Shown: positions 22,853-30,519, counted from the first letter of the stretch. The stretch is 33,393 nt of DNA from Photobacterium aquimaris (GCF_002954455.1 NZ_MSCC01000004.1:152319-185711); one strand, 5' to 3'. A program made the numbers and translations. Notes: a model not told the origin generated them from the sequence alone.

Positions 22853-23269
22853 TTATTTAGATCTAGGGTAATTATCTTTATGTACCCAGTAATCACTCAT
22901 ACGGCCTCGAATACCTAATTTACAATGCTCACAATGATAAAACGGATGCGCATTGGGTTTCGATTGCCTTAGTTCCATCATGTTACTGCAGCACATCAAG
23001 GGCAACGCTATTTTCTCAGATTTGTGCCCTTTCTTATTATCATCTAACAAACTGAACAACCACAAACACTTTGTACGTGCCGGTTCGTTTATCTCAAGTA
23101 TAGAGTCAAACAAGCCGTCATCGACAGATTCAATATCAACCTGCAGATCAAAGCGTTTCAGTACATAAACGATGTTTGTCATATACTCGCTCATATGCTC
23201 GGTACTTATATCACTACATCGTAATTGCTCCCGAAGTGTTTGAGCTATTCCCTCTATACCACCAGCCAT
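22853..23269 (-). CDS. Small Cys/His-rich protein, possible zinc finger
   Basis: Not recognised. The 138-residue product has a helical N-terminal half (about 1-60) and a C-terminal half with CC near residue 92-93 and HCEHCKLGIRGR near 110-121. The spaced pairs of Cys and His could bind zinc, as in small ribbon domains. It leads the four-gene unit that ends at 19990 and has AGAGG seven bases before its ATG, in the same sequence context as the HEPN-like gene at 9626. The stop is followed within 13 bases by the next start. Upstream are the terminator at 23401-23434 and about 240 bases that should hold the promoter. A DNA- or RNA-binding role is possible. Confidence 0.75.
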   Translation of the reverse strand: MAGGIEGIAQTLREQLRCSDISTEHMSEYMTNIVYVLKRFDLQVDIESVDDGLFDSILEINEPARTKCLWLFSLLDDNKKGHKSEKIALPLMCCSNMMELRQSKPNAHPFYHCEHCKLGIRGRMSDYWVHKDNYPRSK

Positions 23270-23400
23270 AAATACCTCTATTTTTCTATTGAGCTTATAA
23301 TTAGGATTGAATTTGTTACGTTTTGTCTTTGTTTCTTATGGTGATATAAAATATTCGATAGGTTTAAAAAGGCAAGGAAGACCACCTTAAAAATAAAACA

Positions 23401-23434
23401 AAAAAACGACCACTCTCCAGGGGAGAATGATCGT
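23401..23434 (-). terminator. Intrinsic terminator after the 23514-24854 gene
   Basis: Minus-strand stem ACGATCATTCTCC / GGAGAGTGGTCGT (two wobble or mismatch positions) around CCT, followed by seven T. Confidence 0.88.
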
Positions 23435-23491
23435 TCTTATCGTTACTGATAAATCAGCTTTAGTTTAAATTAGATAAATATATCGTTATGT

Positions 23492-23508
23492 TTTTGCAAG
23501 CAACAAAA
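23492..23508. promoter_or_regulatory. 17-bp TTTTGYA-class palindrome (copy 4 of 6)
   Basis: TTTTGCAAGCAACAAAA, arms TTTTGCA and AACAAAA. It lies between the stop of the 23514-24854 gene and that gene's terminator, 220 bases before the start at 23269. Confidence 0.4.
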
Positions 23509-23513
23509 TCAAG

Positions 23514-24854
23514 TTAAAAACCAATCCCTGTCAATTGTGGAAGATTTAGAAGATTTTCAAATACAGCCACATCAACACCACGTTTAGATACAACGTAACT
23601 ACTATGATTACTAGCAACACATTGACCATCAAGAAATATAGCTACTTTGGGTGATAGCTTTGCCTTGAAATCCATCATAATGGCTTCAATAACGCTCTCT
23701 GTGGGATTGTCTTTACTAACCAATGGATATGTTGAATTAAACTTGTTTCCTTGTTCACGTTTGATTACAGGTGCATTAACAAGGTTAGTTCTGAGCTTGC
23801 GTGACTGTATTTGTTTTTGTGGTGATAAAGAAAGCCACACTTCATAAAGATCACAATGATTATCTGCAAAAGAATTAATCATATCTTGGTGATTAATGTC
23901 GTTTTCATTGTTGAATGGAAATATGGACTCGTAATCATCATCTACGGCAAATGTAGTAACGGCTCTATTTATTTGATAGTCATGGCGATAAAAGTTACGA
24001 GATAACTCATTTAATGAATTAATCATCGACTCTACTGCTTGTTGGTCGAAATTAGTTTCTTTATTTACATGTGCCGGTTTAAATCTTATTGGTCGAAAGG
24101 TATTAATCACAGCACCATCGTAACGATAGCAACCATTTAAGATTGGTAATGTGTAAATAAGATCATGCTCTACATCATCACGTATTACCACGCTCAGTTG
24201 TGCAGTACGGCCAAACTCAACTTTGTATTCATCCAGCGTTGAGTATTTACATATCCCATCAATAAAAATAGCAAAACCATCATTGCCAGAATCAATACCG
24301 GACTCAACATCTTCGATTATTTCTCTCAAGTATTCAGGATTACTAAGTTTCACTGATTCTAATAAAATCTCAGCGTTCGCATGAGTTTTCTTGCTTCGAG
24401 TATCTATCCATTCATAAGATAATGTCTTAGCAGATATTACAGGTCGATTGTTGGCATTACACATATGCTTATGCCAAGCATCGTTTAGATATTCACAATC
24501 AATTATTGTTATTGCGCTAACAGGAAAGTTTGTACTTTCATTGTATTGTGTTTTATCTAACTCGATTGAATCCTCTAATAATGGAAAGATGTTACGTCCG
24601 TTGTTATCTTTCGCAATAGCAAACATATAGGTCGAACAAGAGGCTGTTTTATATATGTTTATCTTATTAGCAATGTAATTCAGATCGGCCATTACCATCT
24701 TTAATTCAACAATATCAAAACCAGTCACATCGAACGGCTCAAATACTTCGCGTGTTTTGTCGTTAAAGAAAGCAACATCATCGTTATCTAATAATGTAAT
24801 TAGGTAATCAGCGTTGTTTTTGCGGTACACAACATTAAGTTTTGATAGGCGCAT
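23514..24854 (-). CDS. Accessory-family paralogue 4, double unit (C-terminal LLNLPQLTGIGF)
   Basis: Not a recognised family. At 446 residues it is the longest member and seems to hold two family units in a row. Unit 1: ADYLITLLDNDDVAFFNDKT (about 15-34), helix IVELKMVMADLNYI (about 48-61), strand block GFAIFIDGICKYS (about 193-205). Unit 2: DLIYTLPILNGCYRYDGAVI (about 228-247), helix DQQAVESMINSLNELSRNF (about 268-286), strand block KVAIFLDGQCVAS (about 402-414) and tag FENLLNLPQLTGIGF. The near match of AIFIDGIC and AIFLDGQC supports internal duplication or fusion. The leader is ATAAGGAATAATCTAATG behind CCAACC. Ends before a terminator; expressed as a single unit. Function unknown. Confidence 0.85.
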   Translation of the reverse strand: MRLSKLNVVYRKNNADYLITLLDNDDVAFFNDKTREVFEPFDVTGFDIVELKMVMADLNYIANKINIYKTASCSTYMFAIAKDNNGRNIFPLLEDSIELDKTQYNESTNFPVSAITIIDCEYLNDAWHKHMCNANNRPVISAKTLSYEWIDTRSKKTHANAEILLESVKLSNPEYLREIIEDVESGIDSGNDGFAIFIDGICKYSTLDEYKVEFGRTAQLSVVIRDDVEHDLIYTLPILNGCYRYDGAVINTFRPIRFKPAHVNKETNFDQQAVESMINSLNELSRNFYRHDYQINRAVTTFAVDDDYESIFPFNNENDINHQDMINSFADNHCDLYEVWLSLSPQKQIQSRKLRTNLVNAPVIKREQGNKFNSTYPLVSKDNPTESVIEAIMMDFKAKLSPKVAIFLDGQCVASNHSSYVVSKRGVDVAVFENLLNLPQLTGIGF

Positions 24855-24939
24855 TAGATTATTCCTTATGGGAGGTTGGATATAGAAAGAGCGATAAGTT
24901 ATCTATTTTATTTATTTAATTGTCTATTTAATCAGTAAA

Positions 24940-25632
24940 TTAGAAGAAGATGCCCGTTATACCGCAGATATTGAGTAATGAGTTTCGTTGATTGTCTTCA
25001 CTCAAAAAATGGTCGATTTCATCAATGTCGTTATAAGTTAACTTACCACTTACAACAATTGAAATACTCCATTCTTCTGCTTTCGTATATGGGCAGTGTT
25101 GCTCTGATAAGTACGATTTAATGTATGTTTCTAAATCGCTAATTGCATTTCCACTTTCTTGATTGTTAACCTTTGGGTGCGTAAATGCAAAACCGTCAGG
25201 CTCATACCATGATTTAGCGTCACTACTTTTCAGTGAGAACGATTCAACTCCAAGTTTGTACATTGTCTCAGGCGATGGTTCTTGCTCAAAACCATTTCCA
25301 CAAATAGGAAACAAAGCAGTATTACCTATTCTCATTACTCTGTCATAAGCACGATCAACATCAGGCTCATACTCAGCAATCATTGAGAAATGGTTAGTTA
25401 CATACGCCATGCTACGCGCAAGCTTTAGTGCGCCTCTAGTCGTAAAGCCAGATTCAATTAGATCTACAATTCCGAAAAAATTACCAACTGTCCAGCGATC
25501 AAAACAGTGATTACCGTTTAGGTTGATAGTAGGGAAAAACAATAACTCTCTATGTTTTCCATCGTCAGTAATGAGTTCAGCAATAAAACTTAAAGTCTGT
25601 TTTTTTAGGTCGGGTAAGTAGTTAGAAAGCAT
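24940..25632 (-). CDS. Accessory-family paralogue 5 (C-terminal LLNICGITGIFF)
   Basis: Not a recognised family. The 230-residue product has the blocks RELLFFPTINLNGNHCFDRW (about 29-48), a helical segment (about 60-80), WSISIVVSGKLTYNDIDE (about 190-207) and the tag NSLLNICGITGIFF ending at the stop. It is close to the minimal size of the family. The ATG at 25632 is preceded by CCCCTGGAATACGA, matching the leader of exo (AAATCCCCTGGTATAACC). The terminator of HigA lies just upstream, so it should have its own promoter or depend on read-through. Function unknown. Confidence 0.82.
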   Translation of the reverse strand: MLSNYLPDLKKQTLSFIAELITDDGKHRELLFFPTINLNGNHCFDRWTVGNFFGIVDLIESGFTTRGALKLARSMAYVTNHFSMIAEYEPDVDRAYDRVMRIGNTALFPICGNGFEQEPSPETMYKLGVESFSLKSSDAKSWYEPDGFAFTHPKVNNQESGNAISDLETYIKSYLSEQHCPYTKAEEWSISIVVSGKLTYNDIDEIDHFLSEDNQRNSLLNICGITGIFF

Positions 25633-25655
25633 TCGTATTCCAGGGGATTAGATGT

Positions 25656-25678
25656 AAAAAAGCCCGTATTCACGGGCT
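25656..25678 (-). terminator. Intrinsic terminator after higBA
   Basis: Minus-strand stem AGCCCGT / ACGGGCT around GAAT, followed by six T. Confidence 0.9.
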
Positions 25679-25745
25679 AAGATTAGATAGGCAGGAGTAC
25701 AAACTAAAGCTAAGTTAGCGAGTTTGCACAATTGATAAGTTAACT

Positions 25746-26114
25746 CTAATTCACTAGTTGATATTCTTTTACAAGGCTATCAAGTGAAATTTTAAGCCCT
25801 TTATTCAAATTACGAATCATGGTGAGTGTTAAACCACGCTTACGTTTCAATACCTCAGACACACGGCTACGTGTCCCTAAGTATGGCACTAAGTCTTTAT
25901 CTTCTAAACCTAACTGCTCCATGCGAAAGCGGATAGCTTCAATTGGATCAGGCGGAGAGAACGGATAATTAGCTTCTTCAAACGCTTCTACAAGAGTCGA
26001 AAGCACTTCTAATTCATCAAACTCTGCTGTGTTTGGTTCAGCATCCCAAAGCTGCTCGATACGAGCTAAAGCCGCACGATTATCTTCTGCTGTTTTGATT
26101 GGTTTAATGTTCAT
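25746..26114 (-). CDS. higA: HigA-type antitoxin (XRE HTH)
   Basis: The 122-residue product has the N-terminal helical toxin-binding part and a C-terminal HTH (about 68-110) with MEQLGLEDKDLVPYLGTRSR and VSEVLKRKRGLTLTMIRNL, the pattern of COG5499 HigA proteins paired with HigB of the YgjN type. It would bind and neutralise HigB and repress the operon. The start lies 11 bases after the HigB stop with GAGG before it, the toxin-first order typical of this family. The likely operator is the palindrome at 26475-26495. A working pair would stabilise the plasmid by killing cured cells. Confidence 0.92.
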   Translation of the reverse strand: MNIKPIKTAEDNRAALARIEQLWDAEPNTAEFDELEVLSTLVEAFEEANYPFSPPDPIEAIRFRMEQLGLEDKDLVPYLGTRSRVSEVLKRKRGLTLTMIRNLNKGLKISLDSLVKEYQLVN

Positions 26115-26125
26115 ATATGCCTCTT

Positions 26126-26425
26126 TTAAATGGTCGCAGCGTCTACTTTGTCATAATCGGCATGAGTACCTATAAAGCGAACGTAAACATTTGAAACATT
26201 GTAATTAATCGCGGTAATTAATCGGTATTTATTGCCATGTATGTTGAACACAACACGATTATTACCAACAAAAGACGCATTTCGATACTTTGTTTTAATG
26301 TCATTTGGCGTTTGCCAGTTTGCTTTCTTAACTTCTGCATACCATGCAAGAAGTGGTTGTTCCGCACCGGTATGATTAGGCTGCTCCCAAAACTCACGCA
26401 AAGTTGAACGTGATAATATTCGCAT
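26126..26425 (-). CDS. higB: HigB-type toxin (ribosome-dependent mRNA interferase)
   Basis: The 99-residue product shows the HigB_toxin pattern along its whole length: LREFWEQ near the start, WQTPNDIKTKYRNASFV (about 37-53), NRVVFNIHGNKYRLI (about 55-69) and VYVRFIGTHADYDKVDA near the end. These RelE-fold RNases cut mRNA in the ribosome. Full length, with no truncation. It is the first gene of the higBA operon, with AAGGGAA before its ATG, and its antitoxin follows directly. Confidence 0.93.
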   Translation of the reverse strand: MRILSRSTLREFWEQPNHTGAEQPLLAWYAEVKKANWQTPNDIKTKYRNASFVGNNRVVFNIHGNKYRLITAINYNVSNVYVRFIGTHADYDKVDAATI

Positions 26426-26474
26426 ACTATTCCCTTATTCCATTATTAGAAATGATTAGATGTTAGTCAACCAA

Positions 26475-26495
26475 GTTTTCCCATTTTGGGAAAAC
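26475..26495. promoter_or_regulatory. Palindrome upstream of higB, likely HigA operator
   Basis: Perfect 9-bp arms GTTTTCCCA and TGGGAAAAC around three T, 50 bases before the higB start. XRE-type antitoxins bind such palindromes over their own promoter. Confidence 0.65.
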
Positions 26496-26512
26496 TGTGC
26501 TGTGAATTGAAT

Positions 26513-26532
26513 AAAACCCGTAAACATACGGG
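26513..26532 (-). terminator. Intrinsic terminator after the 26558-26905 gene
   Basis: Minus-strand stem CCCGTATG / cognate ACGGG core followed by TTTTATT. The arms resemble those of the terminator at 25661 (AGCCCGT), pointing to copied expression modules. Confidence 0.7.
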
Positions 26533-26557
26533 CTAAAGTTAGGTAGGCTGGTGGACT

Positions 26558-26905
26558 TTAAAAACTAAAGTCATATTCAATCTGGTCATTGATAATAATG
26601 AATGTAGTACCGAACTCAGCATGATCACATACGATAGACCATGATTGCTCACAACCATCAAAGATAGAAAAATTAAAGAAGCCATGCTTTGCAGCAACCT
26701 CACCCATCAATAAAATCAGGTTTTCTTCAATCAAGTTTTTAGCTTTTTGGTGGTCTTCATACTCATAATTATCATTAAGTAATGATTTCTTATGTTCTGT
26801 TCGCACTTCATTCTTAAACTCAAACTTGGCAGCTAATAATGCAGCATTAATAGCTTCGTATGCTTCGGTTTCGTTAACGGTAGATACTTCAATGATATTT
26901 AACAT
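26558..26905 (-). CDS. Unknown small acidic protein
   Basis: Not recognised. The 115-residue product has an acidic helical first half (ETEAYEAINAALLAAKFEF, about 13-31; NLIEENLILLMGEVAAK) and a strand-rich second half (SIFDGCEQSWSIVCD, FGTTFIIINDQIEYDFSF at the end). The last strand-plus-ND block and the final F recall the paralogue family, but the LLN/VTG tag is absent. The ATG is preceded by AAGGAATTATCTAT, the shared leader. The transcript should begin near 27098, giving a leader of about 190 bases that starts with the 34-bp repeat shared with exo. Ends in a terminator. Function unknown. Confidence 0.8.
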   Translation of the reverse strand: MLNIIEVSTVNETEAYEAINAALLAAKFEFKNEVRTEHKKSLLNDNYEYEDHQKAKNLIEENLILLMGEVAAKHGFFNFSIFDGCEQSWSIVCDHAEFGTTFIIINDQIEYDFSF

Positions 26906-27058
26906 ATAGATAATTCCTTAGATATGACGAAGCGATCCAGTAATTTTGAGAACTACAGGATTACTTTTTCTTCGATAAATAGTGGGATTTGCACAGCTAG
27001 GCGTACAAAAAATTGATAAAAAATAGATTTGATTGCGTGAGTTAGCTTGATGCTAAGA

Positions 27059-27092
27059 TTGATTGCTGAACCTTTCACAGCGTGTCGGCTTT
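27059..27092 (-). repeat. 34-bp dispersed repeat, second copy
   Basis: Identical to 19852-19885 and in the same relation to a similar promoter. Outside the 34 bases the two leaders differ, so the element itself is under selection or was recently copied. Confidence 0.85.
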
Positions 27093-27104
27093 TGTAGAAT
27101 AGCT

Positions 27105-27133
27105 AGAATAATCATTTGGTTTATATATATCAA
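27105..27133 (-). promoter_or_regulatory. Sigma70-type promoter for the 26558-26905 gene
   Basis: Minus strand: -35 TTGATA, 17-bp spacer, -10 TATTCT, with the transcribed repeat starting about 13 bases downstream, as at exo. Confidence 0.6.
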
Positions 27134-27167
27134 ATCATTTGTCCGGCCACAGTAATTCCGGAAACAT

Positions 27168-27208
27168 AAAAAGCCCTGTCAGAACGCTAGTTGCGACCCA
27201 GCAAGGCT
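27168..27208 (-). terminator. Intrinsic terminator after the RelE-like pair
   Basis: Minus-strand AGCCTTG pairs with CAGGGCT across a long loop and is followed by TTTTT. Confidence 0.65.
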
Positions 27209-27311
27209 AATTGCAATGGACTGATTCTACGATAAGCCAGCCTACATACGAGTTATCAAAGACAAAAGAGGTATCGGCTGCACGATACATATTCTTATCT
27301 GTTAACTTATA

Positions 27312-27653
27312 TTAGACGTAACGACCTTTCTTAGACTTTATAACCTTATTTACATCATTATGCTTTTGCCCTGTAATAATATCTTTAAGAACCAGAGCAT
27401 TGTTAATGCTATCAAACTGTAGATGTAACCTCCATCCTGAGATCTTATCTATATCTGCACGATAGATAGCTTTTTTCTGCCCTTTTACTCGATGTAATCG
27501 TGTTATTGGGTACTCACGATTAATATGACATCCATTATCTTCCAACTCTGCAAGAGAGGATAAAAACTGCAATTTCAATTTATCATCTGGAAGTATTTTA
27601 TTTGCCTCATTAATAATGCCAAATTCATCAAGTAACATTTTAATCTCAGCCAT
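27312..27653 (-). CDS. Small protein, second gene of a RelE-like pair
   Basis: The 113-residue product has a helical first half and a strand-rich second half: ITRLHRVKGQKKAIYRADI (about 49-67), WRLHLQFDSINNALVLKDII (about 73-92), then a basic end KSKKGRYV. This order resembles RelE/ParE-fold proteins rather than a DNA-binding antitoxin. Its ATG overlaps the stop of the upstream gene by one base (TAATG). If both products are RelE-like, the pair has no ordinary antitoxin; alternatively this protein inhibits the first one. It could also be a divergent antitoxin not recognisable by eye. Ends before a terminator. Confidence 0.72.
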   Translation of the reverse strand: MAEIKMLLDEFGIINEANKILPDDKLKLQFLSSLAELEDNGCHINREYPITRLHRVKGQKKAIYRADIDKISGWRLHLQFDSINNALVLKDIITGQKHNDVNKVIKSKKGRYV

Positions 27654-28012
27654 TAATTATCACCATTTAAATGTTTTTGATATAAAGACTCTGCTATACC
27701 TTTGAAAGTTTTTTCTAAAGAAGAATGGCGAACTACATGTAACAGCGTAATAATAACTTGTTCAAAAATTGGATCTTCATCCACTGTTAATATAATCCTA
27801 ATATCATGATCAATTCTAAGTGCATAAAGACTAGACTCAGAACACCCCTTAAACTTTATTGGTTTATATACTTTTCCATAAAAAGTCGAACTATCAGATT
27901 CAAGCAAAGAACAATAATAATTTAATTTGCATATGATCTTTTCTTTTGTTTTATTCGGAAACTTAGAAATTTCTTTCTCAAAAACTTTTGTTGACTCAAA
28001 AAGGAGTTCCAT
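27653..28012 (-). CDS. RelE/ParE-superfamily toxin-like protein
   Basis: The 119-residue product has the RelE-like order: N-terminal helices with FEKEISKFPNKTKEKI (about 11-26), then strands KPIKFKGCSESSLYALRID (about 49-67), HDIRIILTVDE (about 68-78) and VIITLLHVVRHSSLEKTF. The ALRI...RIIL strands and the final LLHVVRH are typical of ribosome- or gyrase-targeting toxins of this superfamily. The start has GGAAG seven bases before the ATG. It is divergent from a 44-residue gene 48 bases away, and coupled to a second gene downstream. No XRE or RHH antitoxin stands beside it, which is odd for this class. Superfamily call is moderate; toxicity is not shown. Confidence 0.78.
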   Translation of the reverse strand: MELLFESTKVFEKEISKFPNKTKEKIICKLNYYCSLLESDSSTFYGKVYKPIKFKGCSESSLYALRIDHDIRIILTVDEDPIFEQVIITLLHVVRHSSLEKTFKGIAESLYQKHLNGDN

Positions 28013-28037
28013 TGGTAACTTCCACTTTACTGTATTT

Positions 28038-28059
28038 AATACTCATTTAATGGAGTATT
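28038..28059. promoter_or_regulatory. Palindrome between the RelE-like gene and a divergent small gene
   Basis: Arms AATACTC and GAGTATT with eight bases between. The right arm includes the GGAG ribosome-binding site of the gene at 28061, so the palindrome could be an operator for both directions or an RNA hairpin hiding the site. Confidence 0.55.
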
Positions 28060-28060
28060 T

Positions 28061-28195
28061 ATGATGAATAACGAACAGCAGCAACGTTCATATTATACTT
28101 ATGATCAGTATGTTACCCACCTGATTTTACAAGGTAAATATCCATACACTACTGATGGTTATAGTCGTGCACTTCGTCACATTACTCACCAATAG
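28061..28195 (+). CDS. 44-residue orphan protein
   Basis: Not recognised. The small frame starts ATG-ATG at 28061 with GGAG six bases before and encodes 44 residues rich in Tyr, Gln and His, including YTYDQYVTHLILQGKYPY. It is the only rightward gene inside a 13-kb leftward array. Its divergent place beside a RelE-like gene without an obvious antitoxin, and the palindrome across its ribosome-binding site, suggest a regulator or antitoxin, but that is only context. Codon use and the proper translation signal make it more than a chance frame. Confidence 0.6.
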   Translation: MMNNEQQQRSYYTYDQYVTHLILQGKYPYTTDGYSRALRHITHQ

Positions 28196-28227
28196 TAATA
28201 AAAGGGTGTTACTGATTGTTTGGCTGT

Positions 28228-28608
28228 TTAATTGAGGGTCATTAAGCTATTTTCATTAGTCATTAACTCTAAAACTCGTAATTCACCCAATGTATTGAAG
28301 CCAGCAATGCTGCAAATAAATGAATCATAAGCCTCTAGGTTGATTGGCATCACCACACTACCATCAGTATAGAAAGCAACAATTTGGTCATTGATCGGAT
28401 TGGTTACAGAAAAAGCCTTTACGCCACCTACTGAGCGTTCAGATAAAAGGTCGCTAATAAATGAATCGAAGTCGATAGACTTATAGTTGTAATCATCATT
28501 GTTAATAACTTTAAATAACAGTGCTAGTGACGTTTCCTTAATAACTAAGGTGAAGTTCGTTATTGAAACGGTTAATCGCTCAAGGTTGTTAAATTTATTA
28601 CAGGGCAT
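28228..28608 (-). CDS. Small accessory protein, possible short family member
   Basis: Not recognised. The start is placed at ATG 28608 (126 residues) because GGAATTATTGAAATG there matches the shared leader; a TTG 18 bases upstream would lie in front of it. The protein has strand-rich text: LTVSITNFTLVIKETSLALLF near the N-terminus in two strands, then ISDLLSERSVGGVKAFSV, and IVAFYTDGSVVMPINL (about 80-95), like the strand-plus-DG block of the paralogues. A weak counterpart of the C-terminal tag (SIAGFNTLGEL) lies 18 residues before the end rather than at it. It may be a decayed or reduced member. Confidence 0.7.
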   Translation of the reverse strand: MPCNKFNNLERLTVSITNFTLVIKETSLALLFKVINNDDYNYKSIDFDSFISDLLSERSVGGVKAFSVTNPINDQIVAFYTDGSVVMPINLEAYDSFICSIAGFNTLGELRVLELMTNENSLMTLN

Positions 28609-28685
28609 TTCAATAATTCCATTCAATCAGTAACGAGTGATAATTTACAGCTAAATGCTGTTAACGATTGTAATAGTACGTAAGG

Positions 28686-29216
28686 CTAATATCGCTTTAG
28701 CGTCTTGCATGAGATCACGCGACTTGAACCTGACGTACAACAATAAAAAAGTTGATCTTCTTCTTTGCCAAAAATTAGATAGCCGATGTAATAACCATCT
28801 TCTGTATCTTTGTAGCTTTGCTGAATATTTCGCTTGGTTGGACTAAACATTTTTTCATTTGTTATTGGGTTATGTGCAGAGAACAATGCTAATTCTGAAT
28901 GCTGTTGGCCATTACACAATAAATGCCGACCATACGATGTATAGTTAGGTATTCTTATCCGCCCCTCATATTGCTGATACCACGGTTTTGATAAAACTAT
29001 AGGTGGGCAACCAGCACTACCCTTTGTATTAATTGCTGTAAACTTATCGCCCACTTCAAGAATATCGCCACCAGCTAATTGAAATGGCTTGTTCGTAATT
29101 CTGGATTTATGGCTTTTGTTTAAAATAACTTTAAAACAAGAATCCATATTCAAAATTTCAAAGCCTATTTCTTTATCATTAAGGCTTGTGATTAATTCGT
29201 AGCGGCTTATAGGCAT
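28686..29216 (-). CDS. Unknown protein
   Basis: Not recognised. The 176-residue product is strand-rich at the start (YELITSLNDKEIGFEIL, about 6-22), has a Gly/Pro-rich middle (LAGGDILEVGDKFTAINTKG, GSAGCPPIVLSKPWYQQ) and a C-terminal part with YYIGYLIFGKEE and several Cys (FYCCTSGSSRVISCKTL). No family blocks of the neighbouring paralogues are present. AAGGG lies eight bases before its ATG. The stop is 77 bases from the next leader downstream. No membrane segment or catalytic motif is seen. Confidence 0.72.
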   Translation of the reverse strand: MPISRYELITSLNDKEIGFEILNMDSCFKVILNKSHKSRITNKPFQLAGGDILEVGDKFTAINTKGSAGCPPIVLSKPWYQQYEGRIRIPNYTSYGRHLLCNGQQHSELALFSAHNPITNEKMFSPTKRNIQQSYKDTEDGYYIGYLIFGKEEDQLFYCCTSGSSRVISCKTLKRY

Positions 29217-29327
29217 AATTAACCCTTACAACATTTGCCGTAATATGATGAAAAAATTTTACGTGGTGAGCCAGTTAACGGGGCGATAAGAATAAATCAC
29301 CCCTCTCTCATTATATGGTAGTTGGTG

Positions 29328-30302
29328 TTACTTCTTGTTAATTGCGCCCTTATCAGACGTATCTAGGCCAAACTTATATCCGACCAGATCTCTAATTTCG
29401 ACAAAATCAATTACAGAACAGATCTCAACATCATCTAACGCTCGTTCTTCTAATGTGCCTGTTAACTCAAAAGCAGATAAAGGTGCATTGCATACTGGAC
29501 GCGGTACATTGTTAAGATTGACTACAAACACGCGGCAATTTTTAAAACGTTCATACTTACGTACATTCTCAATACGCTTACTTAAATCAGCTAGTGGTGT
29601 GTTCAATTCTTCATTTGTGACGATTAGCACCTCTTGCTTAGTGTTATGACGAGCATCATTACGTGGGTAAAAGAAATTAATACAGAAATGGTAGTCAGAA
29701 CCATTTTTGATAATGAAATCTGTCATAGCTGATTCTTCTTTAGTTAAATCATCAGCAATACGTAAATCACCGGCACTTGGCATTAACTTCCACAACGGCT
29801 CAATAGAAGAATGCCTACGGAATGTTGAATAACCAGCCTCAGCATAACCAGCGATCACAGATAAAGTAATTAGTTCATCAATAAACGAAAACGCATCAAT
29901 GCTAGACGCTTCAACTGCACTAATCGCCTTACCATCAACCGAAACAACTCTTGAACGCTTATTTGTTTTTGTTGGGGAGAATAGAGACTCAACTAACAAT
30001 GATTTTAGCTTGGTAACGTGCGCTTCACTTGTATCTAAAAGAATCGCTGTATTATTAGCTGATTGAATGAAGTCAGTATTAGCAATAGATTGCTTTATTT
30101 CTGATTGATTACGAACGTTAAATAAGGCACTAACAACATAATGAGCAATTTCACTACGTACAATGGCTTTAGATAAGCCAGAAAAACGGCCAGTTTTGTG
30201 CAGTAAAGGTTGTTTTTGTGCCAGGTGATTAGCAATAAAATTTATTTGGGCGTAACGCGCTGCAGTAAGTTCATTAACGCCAATATTTTTAGTGTTGTTC
30301 AT
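29328..30302 (-). CDS. Accessory protein with family-like C-terminal motif
   Basis: Not recognised. The 324-residue product is mostly helical for the first two thirds (for example LSKAIVRSEIAHYVVSALF, about 44-62; FSFIDELITLSVIAGYAEAG) and then shows strands QEVLIVTNEELN and CRVFVVNLNNVPRP. Near the C-terminus IDFVEIRDLVGYKFG resembles the family tag (LLN, three residues, V-T-G-x-x-F), followed by a 10-residue polar extension. The N-terminal NG/TR block was not found, so it is at most a mosaic relative. The leader CGGAATTATCTAAAGCATG is of the shared type, and a 17-bp palindrome with perfect arms lies 82 bases upstream. Function unknown. Confidence 0.8.
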   Translation of the reverse strand: MNNTKNIGVNELTAARYAQINFIANHLAQKQPLLHKTGRFSGLSKAIVRSEIAHYVVSALFNVRNQSEIKQSIANTDFIQSANNTAILLDTSEAHVTKLKSLLVESLFSPTKTNKRSRVVSVDGKAISAVEASSIDAFSFIDELITLSVIAGYAEAGYSTFRRHSSIEPLWKLMPSAGDLRIADDLTKEESAMTDFIIKNGSDYHFCINFFYPRNDARHNTKQEVLIVTNEELNTPLADLSKRIENVRKYERFKNCRVFVVNLNNVPRPVCNAPLSAFELTGTLEERALDDVEICSVIDFVEIRDLVGYKFGLDTSDKGAINKK

Positions 30303-30383
30303 GCTTTAGATAATTCCGTTAAACCTCAATTCGACTGCAAAAAAGTTTATCACAAGCCAATGAAATAAAAAGGTTTTTCTCAT

Positions 30384-30400
30384 TTTTGCAGCTTGCAAAA
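30384..30400. promoter_or_regulatory. 17-bp TTTTGYA-class palindrome (copy 5 of 6, perfect)
   Basis: TTTTGCA and TGCAAAA form perfect 7-bp arms around GCT. This is the best copy and sits in the 287-base gap upstream of the gene at 30302. Confidence 0.65.
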
Positions 30401-30519
30401 TTACTTCTATTATTAAGTAATTACAACAACTTAGCTATTTATTAATGTTGCTAATTACAATTTCCAAAATCTTTTTTATAGCTTGTGAGAAATAACACTC
30501 TTATTTTCAGAAAAAAGTA

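Larger units (their letters stand above)
26906..27311. other. Intergenic region with promoter, leader repeat and terminator
   Basis: No protein gene is seen in these 406 bases. They hold the terminator of the RelE-like pair (27168-27208), a minus-strand promoter (27105-27133), the 34-bp leader repeat (27059-27092) and about 150 bases of AT-rich 5' leader to the gene at 26905. The stretch 27210-27311 shows nothing recognisable. Confidence 0.6.
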
